From contig NC_132974.1 of assembly GCF_047496725.1 (NCBI RefSeq), forward strand, positions 8,493,001 to 8,557,000: a stretch of DNA of 64,000 bases, written 5' to 3'. A program made the translations under genes and the position numbers. This stretch comes from Anoplolepis gracilipes (Eukaryota > Arthropoda > Insecta > Hymenoptera > Formicidae). Shown one piece after another: positions 10,108 through 20,460 of this stretch (position 1 is its first letter; each line of letters begins with the position of its first letter). The notes below the pieces were generated by a model. The model made no database searches and was not told where the DNA came from. It saw only the letters and a program-made list of their open reading frames with translations.

Positions 10108-11384
10108 CTAACGATAGTAACGGACGATGATATTAACACATATTATTAATTGCACTTTGTACTATTGCAGCAATAACAAATTTATATAATTTGTGAACTT
10201 AAACATTTATCTCTTTATTTTTCAAACAGCATTAAATGCCATGCATCTTAATTAACAAAAAATTAAGTTCAAGGTTCTTATGCTATATATGGAGATAAGA
10301 AAATATCAAACATTTTTAAATGATAATAATAAGCGAGGTTAAACTGATAAGGACATTAAAACGTTGTAAAGTTAATGACATATAGAAAAACATAACAAGT
10401 AAGATGTAAACAGCAAATTAACACTTGGTTTCTTTACTGCACTTATCTCTTACCAAGATACTTAAAATAAGAATATTAATGATCGATTTTATTATTGCTT
10501 ACATTTTTCTATGCGTTATAATCATTTATTCAATTATAAATTGCATTTTCATCCGCAGTCTTACAGTAGTTACTGAAGTCACTTATATGATAGGCTTTAA
10601 AACATTAATGTGTAATGAATATATAAGAATTACTAAAAATTTTATGGAAATAAATAAAATAGTGTAGTGTACTGAAAAGTGCAATTTTCGTCAATATAAT
10701 TTAACAATTATTGCTTTTTTATAAGGTGTGTATAAGTTTTACGTTACTACTTGTACATAATGTATTAGAATATAAGTACTTAGCGTAAAGAGATAATTAT
10801 ACTAGTTACGATGTAATTCATCGATTCAAGCATATGTTAAGTAAAATTTTGCAAAATTATTCGTTTTTTAATCATAATCAATTTTTGTTGCATTAAGAAT
10901 ATAAGTTATCAAATAGTTATCAAATAGTAAAATAATAAAATAATTATTTCAATAAATTTTTTTAAAGAATTGTTTTTTAAAGGCATATTATGTGTACATT
11001 TAAAAAACAATTCTCCAAAAAAATAATACAATGTATTCTTACTTTATATAAATTAAAATTTATATTTTGATAGATTTTATAATAAGTTAAGAGATTAATA
11101 ATATTAATAATAATAATAATACTTTCTAGTAATAATTTGATCTTTTAATGCATCTGTATGTGTATGTTTTACACATTTACCAATATATAAAAAATAATTA
11201 CGTGTTATGCGTACGATATATTTGTACAATTTAGTATAGATTTTTTATTATTAATGTGATAATATATATTGAAAGCAATAATTTATTTTTTGTTACAGTA
11301 TATATTACATATATAACGTAATTCGTGTTGTTGTTCAAAAATTAAAAAAAAAACAAGAGTTGAAGAAAATTGCCTAATAAAAAC
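10108..11384 (+). other. AT-rich upstream region of the intact CYP4 gene
   Basis: This holds the presumed promoter and 5' leader. A small hairpin lies at 10956-11025 (AAAGAATTGTTTTTTAAA and its inverse). An open frame at 10425-10667 starts at a non-ATG codon and shows no P450 hinge or other motif, so I do not call it. No homology to the flank of the broken gene is obvious, so the two genes probably differ in regulation. Confidence 0.4.
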
Positions 11385-12645
11385 ATGATCTTCATCTTAC
11401 TATTGTTATTATGCATTTTGATTATATTATTATCTTATTATTACACTATACATTGTGGAAGATATGGACAACTTATTTATCGTATACCTGGTCCACCAAC
11501 AGTTCCATTGTTCGGCAATATTTTTGACTTGTTTAATCAGTCTCCAGGTAAGTAAAATCTATAAAAATTTTGTATAAATTTTTATCTAAATATCCTTTAA
11601 ATTATTTGTTAGAAATTTTTATCAGAGAAAGATAAAGAATGAAGTAATCGTAACGACAATTGCGCAGTGCTTTAATATAACAATTGTGAAGAACTGTTTG
11701 TATTTAATGTACATATATCTTAAAAATTATAATTAATTAAACTTATTTTTATATTTTATGCAATAATACTTATTATTTTTATTTATCATATTTAAATATG
11801 AGATTAATATCTCATAATAAAAATGATCAAAATATGAAAATTACTGATGTTTCTTCGTAAGTTTAGTCAAAAGTCCAAAAATATTTTTAAAAAGGTTTAT
11901 TTTAATAATGCAAATAACAAAGTAGAAAAATATGTTAAATTTAATTATCGAGACATGTAAAAAAATTTTTGTAAAGCAATTTTTTTAAATTTTCTTAAGG
12001 TTTTTAATTTATATCATAATAAGAAAATAAATCAAAAAAATTTTGTATTTATATTTTTAAATTATGTATATGTTTTTAATATTTTAGAAGAATTGTGGAA
12101 GTTCCAAGAATCACTCTTTAAAAAATATAATTCAATTCATAAAATATGGAGTTTTAAAACTGCTTATATTGTCATTTGCCATCCAGATGACGCACAGGTA
12201 GAAAAAATATTAACAAGTTTATCTTAGTTGTCATATAACATTTTCATCTACAGTTAAAAGTGATACATATTTTGAAAATTAAAATCATACAAACATCATG
12301 TATATGCTTAACGCAATTTTTTAGATAGTTTAGGGTGTTTAAACACAACTTTATAATGAATTTATTATCAATTTTTACGCACATATACTACATTTCATTT
12401 TTTCATTTTTATTATTTATTTAATCTGCTCTCGTCTTGTTTCAGAAAATACTAAATAGCACGCAACACCATCTTGAGAAAGGCATGATGTATACTCTTTT
12501 GCGTCCTTGGTTAAGAACTGGTTTACTCACCAGTAAAGGTTTTACAATAGACTAATATAAACAAAGCTTTTATATGCATAATGTTCCATATAGTTTATAA
12601 CTATAAAGATTGTATTTTTTAAGACAGAATTTTTATTTATATACA

Positions 12646-12684
<39 letters not shown>

Positions 12685-13147
12685 AATGTGTGTGTGTGTG
12701 TTTAAATAAGTAAAAATTATACAAATCCTATACTAAACAGCGAGGAACAGAATCTTCATTATTAATTTATATTTTTTCATTTATAGTTTTTCATTACATT
12801 AAAGTAATTTAAGCAAAGAAATGCATATATAACGCTGCATAAGTGTTAAAAATTTTCTGTTATAGGAATAAAATGGCACGAAAGACGAAAACTACTGACG
12901 CCTACTTTTCATTTTAATATATTAAAACAATTTGTTAATATTCTGATCGAGGAAGGCAATCGCATGACAACATTTGTGAATGATATTGAAGGGTCGATTA
13001 TCAAAGACTTGGTCTTTTTTATTAGTAAACATACGTTGAATGCAATATGTGGTAAATCTTTATATATATATAATTACTAAATATAATTACTAAATATAAT
13101 TAATAAAAATTATAAATATAATATCGTTTAATTTAAATGCTAATACA

Positions 13148-13199
<52 letters not shown>

Positions 13200-13670
13200 T
13201 GTATTAGCATTTAAATTAAACGATATTATATTTATAATTTTTATTAATTATATTTAATTATTTTAACTTGTGCGTCATTTGTACATTCATTATTCTTTTC
13301 ATTTTTATTTTATTATGTTTTTTATTAATTTTTTAAAGAAAAAAAGCGTTTACAGATGGTTGTCAATCTTAATGTTGCTTTGCACTATTCAATAGTACCA
13401 AATTGTTACATAATTAAAATAGTACAGATTAATTTAGCAAATATTAACATACATATATGTATATAAAACATTCGAGCACATTAGATATATTTGCGTTTAT
13501 AGAAACCTCCATGGGTGTTTCTTTGGAAAGTATGGGTGAATATCAACAACTATATCGACAAGCAGTTCATGAGATGGGCAAAATATTAGTTTATAGGTAA
13601 TATATTATCATAACTGAATAAAAATAAATATAATTATTTTAATAGATATGTATAGATATAAAGATATATC

Positions 13671-13718
<48 letters not shown>

Positions 13719-15067
13719 TATATATATATATATATATGTATAGATTATAGATATATATGAACATATTATAGAGTTATAGTTATTTAAATGTTAGGAAGTA
13801 AAATTAAAATTATAGTAAAAACTGATGACTCACTTACAAATATATATTAAATATAATTTTTTTTTAAATAAGGTATTTATTTATAATTATTAACACAATT
13901 ATTTATCTAAACATATACATTATACAATTACGTAGGCTAATCAGACCATGGTTTTATTCCGATAAAATATTTGCGCTAACATCAATGGGTAGAAAGCAAG
14001 CTAAGAATTTAAAAATATTGCATAGTTTCAGTGAAAAAGTAAGTAGAAAACATCAAAAATTATATAAATCTTGTTTTAAATAAAACTAATATAAAAAATG
14101 TAATTTACAAATATAAGGTTTAATGGATAGCACATTTGTAGGAAAATATAAATAAATAAAAATTAATCTTTTCCTCGTAGATTATTGCAGAAAGAAAGCG
14201 ATATCATGAACTTACTGATGGACAATATTTAAAAGATTTTGAAAATGAAGTTATAATAGAAACGGACGATAATGAAATATTAAAAAGTACGTATATATGT
14301 ATATGTATATGTATGTATAATATATATAATATACCATGTATTTTTATATCATCAAATTAACACAGTTTAATTATTACGTCTATTTAAGATAAAAAAAAGC
14401 GACTCGCTATGTTGGACTTTTTGATAGCATTATCTCGCAATAACAAAATGAGTGATTTGGACATTAGAGAAGAAATTGATACCTTCATGTTCGAAGTAAG
14501 TACATTTAAAAATTATTAAATTCTAAAATCTTTTTATTAATATTTGTGTTAGAATAATAAATTAATATATATACATAATAATTTTAAATATACTTACATA
14601 ATATAATGTATTGATTATCATTTCATAAATTAATTAATTTAATTACTCGTACTAATTTAATTTGATTATAAAAATATATAATATTTTATAATTGATAATT
14701 ATTATTATTGATATAATTGAAATACATATCAAACACACACACTAACATTTGGAGAAAAATCAGTAGTTTGAAAAATATTGATGACTCTCTTTAATTGTGA
14801 TAAATATATTTGCTCTGCCTTACATTATCTGTGCATATACATATGTATAGAAAAGCGAATAAAGTAATTTTTTCCATTACAGGGTCATGACACAGTAGCA
14901 ATGGCTATTTGCTTTGTTATACTACTGTTAGCTGAACACAAGGATGTCCAGGTATTTTTTATCGGGTCATGAAACATGTTTAATTAAATCTATTAATTAA
15001 TTTATTTGTTTTAGAAAAATAACTTTTTTGTTGTACGTATGTTTATATATGGATATACCATTGTGTG

Positions 15068-15126
<59 letters not shown>

Positions 15127-15170
15127 TTAAAACACACACAATGCTATATCTATAAATAAACATATATGTA

Positions 15171-15225
<55 letters not shown>

Positions 15226-16374
15226 GAGATATGTTTTCCATTTAATTCTTACTCTATATCTAATTTATTAATTTAAAAATGCAGAAATTTATATTTATAT
15301 TAATATTTGTATTAATTTTTGCATTTTTTATCAAAGATGTCAAACTCTGTTTAATGATAGGATTTTGCCAGAAATGAAGTAAACGCAGTAATGCAAGAAA
15401 ATGGAGGAAAACTTACTATTAGAGCATTACAAAATCTACCATATTTGGAAAGATGTGTGAAAGAAACCATGAGATTGTATCCCAGCGTTCCTTTTATAAT
15501 GCGAGTATTGTCGAAAGACATAAATTTACGTAAGTACATAATAAATTATATTTGCATGTTACTTTAGGAATAGAACTGCTAACTTAGGAATAGAAAGAAA
15601 ATAGTACATATCATAATATAAACTAATTAGTGTTTTAATGTTAAATTATATATACATTTTGATATTCATAATATTTTTTCCTAATATTGATATAAATGTT
15701 GCTAAAATAAAATCAAAATTTAATGTTGTTGTAATTAATTTTCTTAGTGCATAACAATATAAACAAACAAGATTATTAATTTATTTTTTTTGTATAGAAA
15801 AGCTATTACATAAATAAAAAATTAAATATTAAATAAAATATAATTTTTATATAAATATTTATTTTGTATACATAAATATGTTACAAAATTTTTATTATTG
15901 TTTAAAAATTATATATGTTATGTTTCTAATATATTTTCTAATATATTTTTCCAGAGTCGTATATCATACCTTCTGAAACGGAGATATTTCTTAACATTCA
16001 TAATATTCATAGAAATCCCGATTTCTGGCCAAATCCAGGTATATTTGATCCAGATAGATTTTTACCTGAAAATGTTCAAAATCGTCATCCTTTTTCTTAC
16101 ATACCTTTCAGCGCAGGACTACGAAATTGTATAGGTATAGTCTATAAAAAATTAAGTTCTTTTATTATACATAAATCAACAAATTCTAATGCACATACAA
16201 ATAATAGGTCAACGGTTTGCAATGTTGGAAATGAAGGCTATAATAGCTTCTCTGGTGCATAATTGTTATTTGGAGCCTATTGATTATTTAAAAGATATTC
16301 GTCATGTGACGGATATAATAAATCGTGTTACACAACCGATTCGTGTAAGATTTGTTCCAATCAAATGCAAATAG
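11385..16374 (+). CDS. CYP4: Cytochrome P450, CYP4 family (12 exons, 515 aa)
   Basis: Exons: 11385-11547, 12088-12197, 12445-12538, 12866-13051, 13503-13596, 13936-14038, 14181-14286, 14389-14495, 14883-14951, 15361-15529, 15955-16134 and 16208-16374. All introns are GT-AG and phases agree, giving 1548 bases with the TAG stop. The start is the first ATG after an in-frame TGA (11361), with A at -3. Residues 2-22 form the membrane anchor, followed by the hinge IPGPP (34-38). Also seen: WHERR in helix C (126-130), CETSMG (184-189), FEGHDT in helix I (320-325) with the CYP4 glutamate E321, KETMR as ExxR (E379, R382), PDRF (433-436), and the heme loop FSAGLRNCIG (452-461) with ligand C459. The length is normal for CYP4. 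It is an ER monooxygenase served by NADPH-P450 reductase; family members hydroxylate fatty acids, hydrocarbons, pheromones or xenobiotics, but the substrate cannot be read here. Oddities: GHDTV instead of GHDTT, Leu for the usual Pro at 456, and a weak GTTTTA donor after exon 3. Introns are rich in TA palindromes. Confidence 0.94.
12651..12702 (+). repeat. (TA)n then (TG)n microsatellite in intron 3
   Basis: A (TA)n run at about 12651-12679 followed by TG repeats to about 12702, inside intron 3 of the intact CYP4 gene. Confidence 0.9.
13091..13256. repeat. Perfect 166-bp palindrome in intron 4
   Basis: Bases 13091-13150 are the exact reverse complement of 13197-13256 over 60 positions, and the centre (13151-13196) is an alternating AT run. 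The arms include unique sequence such as ATATCGTTTAATTTAAATGC, so this is more than a microsatellite. Perfect identity implies a recent origin or gene conversion between arms. Confidence 0.95.
13672..13742. repeat. (TA)n tract in intron 5
   Basis: Compound TA-rich tract with short interruptions (ACATA, CACATA). Flanking short inverted segments (ATAGATAT on both sides) make it weakly palindromic. Confidence 0.85.
15034..15220. repeat. TA-centred inverted repeat and (TA)n in intron 9
   Basis: Imperfect arms of about 45 bases (15034-15072 and 15121-15170, sharing TATGTTTAT and ATTGTGTGT) flank a (TA)n run. A second (TA)n run follows to about 15220. It occupies the same intron number as the different fold-back in the broken paralogue. 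Confidence 0.85.
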
Positions 16375-16422
16375 ACATCTGAAGTAATCTAATTTAATGA
16401 GAAAAATTGTTATGCTCAAGTT

Positions 16423-16432
16423 AATAAATAAA
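16423..16432 (+). promoter_or_regulatory. Likely polyadenylation signal of the CYP4 gene
   Basis: Overlapping AATAAATAAA begins 49 bases after the stop codon and is the first canonical hexamer downstream. In DNA this AT-rich, such hexamers also occur by chance. Confidence 0.5.
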
Positions 16433-17264
16433 AATTAAACTTATAGTAATATTGTAGAAATATAATAATTCTAATAATGTATTGGAGAAATTAAATATGC
16501 AGTTTATTTTAAATATAATTTTACATTTTATTTTATAAAAGTTTTTAAAAATATTTAAGAGAGATTTTTATATCAAATTTTATTTAAGAATTTTAAATTA
16601 CATATACAAATTATAATTTCAATGAATTATTTCAATATATAGCCACATACAGTTATTTTATTCTCAATTAGCTTATTTAATCAATTTAAAACGAGAATAA
16701 TTTTAATGCTATTAATTACTTTTTTATTTGTAGAAGTAATAAAGTCTATATAAAATGTTACGTGTTCAGTGCAAAAGTCGATTATTTTGTATAAATAACG
16801 TTTGATGTAAAGTTATTTTAAATTAATGTATGTGTATGTAATTTGTAATTTATTATAGTTTTCCTATTCAAAAATAAGCAAGAAGTAATAAGTGTGCAGT
16901 TAAATGTTGGAATAATTATTGTATTATATATTAGATAACGTACCTGTACATCAATTTTCGTATTTCTTTTTGTATTTTACTTATTATACACATAATGCTT
17001 TTTATAAAAAATATAAGATAAAGCTATATGAAATGTTTTTTGTAATGTTTTGGAAATGTTTACATTAGCGGACACTATTCCCATGAGCTTAACTTAACAA
17101 GATATCTGCTAATATAAACATCTACCGTTTTTTAATATTGCAACTTAAATCAACATGTAGTATAATTTTTTAAAATTTGATATTAAAAAATTATAGCTTC
17201 TTTTACATTCCCGCGAATTATAGCTAATTATACTTAATTATTATTCAAATTTATTGAGACAATT
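16433..17264 (+). other. AT-rich 3' flank of the CYP4 gene
   Basis: I see no open frame, exon homology or repeat here. It ends at the left terminal repeat of the element at 17265. Confidence 0.5.
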
Positions 17265-17647
17265 ATATACAGAGTGTCCGGTAATTGGTGAAAAATCTAT
17301 TAATGACAGATTCCTGAGATCATTTGGAATCGATTTTTCCTCAGCGAAAATATCGAGAAACCATCATTTTTTGCAAGTTTCCAATTTTTATCATTATATC
17401 TTCGTAATTAAGCCTTGAATTAAAATTCTGTTAAAGTAAACTCTATCTGAAATTAAATGAAGAATGTAGTTTTGGTAATTTTTCAATTTCAAAAAGTTTA
17501 GTTTGCGAAAAGCACCTTTTTTTTAATCGCTTATAACTCGGAAATTATTGATGCCTCGACATTTTAACTGAGGAAAAATCGTCTCCAAATAATCTCAAGA
17601 ATCTGTAATTAGCAGGTTTTTCACCAAGTGCCGGACACCTTGTATAT
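17265..17647. mobile_element. Long-TIR MITE, about 383 bp
   Basis: The outer ends ATATACAGAGTGTCCGG and CCGGACACCTTGTATAT are inverted copies. The inverted similarity continues inward for about 85-90 bases on each side through GGTGAAAAA, ACAGATTC.TGAGAT and GATTTTTCCTCAG, and more weakly beyond. No transposase frame is present. It appears to be a non-autonomous DNA element bordered by AT-rich sequence. Its superfamily was not determined. Confidence 0.85.
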
Positions 17648-18191
17648 GTTTTCTTAATTATAATAAGTTTTATGTTTCCGGCAGACTTTGTTTATCAATA
17701 TCAAAGACGTTCGCAATCCGTAACAACATTACAGTTCATTACAGATTATAAATCAAGTAGATAGCAGTTTAAAAAGTAATGCGGTTTTTAATTTATTATT
17801 TACGTTTAAGAGCATGCAATTCGCGCCAAGTCACTTCGGCACGGAAATGCCGAATTGTTTTAAAATTGCACGATATATTCAGCGTGGAGGCCGATGGGAT
17901 AATACAACTTGGGAACGAAGCGTGAAGAGAATAGGAATTATTATTAAATATTTCGTAAGAGTCCGCGCGCACTCGCGATTAATTTACAGATGACGATACG
18001 TGCGTGATCTACCTATAGATCTCCGTGCACGATCTAGACATGTTTGATCCAGCTAGCTCGTCATTCTGCCGACCGTCTGTTATTTTCTTTTTATACGAAT
18101 AATCCGTTTTTGCGATAAGTGAAATAAGAGAAGCAATACATATTTGCAAACAAGTTTTCTGAACGTATGCGCAATGTTCTGTATTAAAAAA
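17648..18191. other. Unique intergenic sequence with small hairpin
   Basis: AT-rich to about 17810, then GC-richer. A perfect 7-bp stem (TTCGGCA with TGCCGAA, loop CGGAAA) lies near 17837-17857. No gene is recognised. Confidence 0.4.
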
Positions 18192-18206
18192 AGAGGAGAG
18201 AGAGAA

Positions 18207-18299
<93 letters not shown>
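18192..18299 (+). repeat. (GA)n microsatellite, 108 bp
   Basis: GA array with a few AAAG interruptions at its left end. The long frames overlapping it on both strands are translations of the repeat. Confidence 0.96.
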
Positions 18300-18303
<4 letters not shown>

Positions 18304-18752
18304 CAAATGTAGAGGACAAAGAAGATGTGCATATAGGCGTGAGGAACGGTTAAGAGGAATTCCGTGGTTCCTGCACGGAAATTACAAATGCAGCGCATTA
18401 CACGCTCGAACGGAAGTGTCTTAGCGGAGGGTACTCAAAGAGAACATACAGAAGTTAAAGTAAAGAAAAAAATGCATGATTTTCTGGGGACTCGGCAAAT
18501 TATCATTAGCAAGATGAGTATCCGAGTAAATGATTACAAGGTACATACAGCTTGTTTTTTTTTTTTACTTTCTTTAATTATAATAGTAAGAAATTGTTTG
18601 TAAACATTTAAAGAGGTTTTTAATTAATGCGTGTAATTTAGTTCATATTCCAACTATTTCAGGTTTTATGTGATGTCACGAGAGAAAAATTTAATCTCAC
18701 ATGCAAGTAGTAAAAATTATGCAAGTTCACAAAATTATTATAGATAAATGTG

Positions 18753-18804
<52 letters not shown>

Positions 18805-19230
18805 AAATATTATTAAAATATATTTTCTTAATTTTGTTTTTATTTCAAAAGTTATAAATTGTTTTCAAAATTAACATATATATGTATATATTTTGTTCGG
18901 AATAAAATTTTTGAAAATTTCTGGAATAAATTGTATTTATAAATATTTACTTAAAATTTATGCTTTATTAAAGATATATAAAACGAATTTTGTACATATT
19001 TACTTTGATTTATTAAATTGTATATACATACAATTGATTTGTCACACTTTTATTCTGAAAAAAGGAAAACTAATTGTAAGTGTAAAGTGCCAGGTATTGC
19101 TTCCATTAATTAGAGGGAGTAATGAAAACTTCCAGAAGAGTTAATGATGCTTGTCTGAATTGCAAGTGTAACAAAAATAAAACGTAGAGCAATATAAAGT
19201 TCAAAGTAAGTAATATAAGTAACTATTCTC
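18300..19230. other. Unique sequence, weak open frame only
   Basis: From ATG 18388 a + frame is open to 18603 (71 codons). Its first part is lysine- and arginine-rich and ends at an AAG|GTACAT donor-like site near 18540; beyond that it is T-rich and hydrophobic. It could be an exon or chance, so it is not called as a gene. The rest is AT-rich with a (TA)n run. Confidence 0.25.
18755..18801 (+). repeat. (TA)n microsatellite
   Basis: Uninterrupted AT alternation of about 46 bp. Confidence 0.95.
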
Positions 19231-20460
19231 TTCATGCGCAACAACTTTTCTACTTCCGCAGCATTCTCAAATGGGTCGGAAAAGCATTAGGAGTCAAATT
19301 AGTCGAAAAATTTAGATTTTGAAGTGTGCGGGCGACGCGACAAAAATGGTCGCACATATCGATTATCGGTCGGCCGCATCCAGATGTGTGTCGAAACTTT
19401 TTTCCTCGCGTCAGCCCGTAAATTCTGAAGTTGAACTTTTCCACTGCTTTTCCGGGCCGACTGGTTGCACAAACTTGCAAGTCGGGGCGACATCATTTCG
19501 CTCGCGTGCAGCAAGCTACGAAGATCGCGCACTTTTGTGATATTGCGATATATATTCCCTATTTTTTCAACTCTACATGTCGACCGTTAATGTATGTTTG
19601 AATTTTAAGTGATCTACGAAATATATATTTTTCGGTGTCTCCTTTTCTTTAGATATATGTAATAAAACTAAAAGTATGTATGTAAAAACAGACGTGTGCT
19701 GCACTTTCGTCTCTTTACAAATAGAAAAGATAAAAACATAGTAATCACCAGCTCTTTTACACGAAGAGATCAAAGAGATGTCTTTGGTGTTAATTAAAAG
19801 CGTTATCTTTTTTTTCAAAGAAAAAGCGTATTATATATTTTATATTTTTTATCCTTAAATAGGGAAAGCAGTTTTACAATTTTTCAGCTTTTCTTATTTG
19901 ATTTTGTGTTAAATGATTACTTTCAAGGTATCCTTTATTAATCCTACAAATACTCCTCATTAATCCTACAAAAATTCGCGTCAATGATGAAAGATAAGTT
20001 AAAGGATATATCAAATTTCCTAAGTTGGCGGTTTTTCTTGCGATTTTGTGTCAGTACCGCATATCTTCCAAATCGATGCTGCACATATAAGCCGTGTCTT
20101 GTCGACAATGTCGTCCTTGTCGTCCCCATTTCGGCGCGCGTATTAATCGTGCCTCTGGCTTTTATGCTCATTAAATTACACAGCCGCCGTTGGATACGAT
20201 GCCGTTAAACCAGCGACATCACCGGTACATTCACGATCCAGTGGTTTCTCGCCTGCACCAGGCGAACAAGACGATCGAGAAACCAGATCTAAGTACCTGC
20301 TCGAGTTCTCCACTTTCCAGCCTACATCTCTCGCTGCGCAAACTTTACGCAGCTGCGAGGCTTTCGCAAGCCAACCGTGGTACGTTGCATTGCACATTTA
20401 CGGTGTTAATAATGTAGACTATGCCAGTTATTATCTGGATATTGACGCGTGATCAAAGTA
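19231..20460. other. GC-richer island pair, non-coding as far as seen
   Basis: Two islands (about 19240-19550 and 20030-20460) are separated by AT-rich DNA. All open frames are 73-83 codons, overlap on both strands, and mostly start at non-ATG codons, so none is called. A short direct repeat, TTAATCCTACAAA, occurs twice near 19938 and 19960. Candidate regulatory sequence. Confidence 0.3.
20242..20285. repeat. Nested perfect dyads
   Basis: The outer arms TGGTTTCTCG (20242-20251) and CGAGAAACCA (20276-20285) are perfect inverted copies. Overlapping the left arm, CGCCTG-CAC-CAGGCG (20250-20264) is a second perfect hairpin. The two pairings share only the arm end (20250-20251). Either could form in RNA or as a cruciform. 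Confidence 0.6.

Noticed and set aside
10425..10667. 80-codon hydrophobic frame upstream of the CYP4 gene, considered as another CYP4 exon 1
   Set aside because: It starts at TTG and lacks the IPGP hinge that both exon 1 copies have.
15351..15539. 62-codon minus frame over CYP4 exon 10
   Set aside because: It is the antisense shadow of a well-supported exon.
17309..17332. Bantam-like seed (GAGATCATTT) in the MITE
   Set aside because: The match covers only the seed region. The rest differs, and the sequence belongs to the terminal repeat of a mobile element.
18009..18398. 129- and 79-codon minus frames and a 69-codon + frame
   Set aside because: These are translations of the (GA)n array, not proteins.
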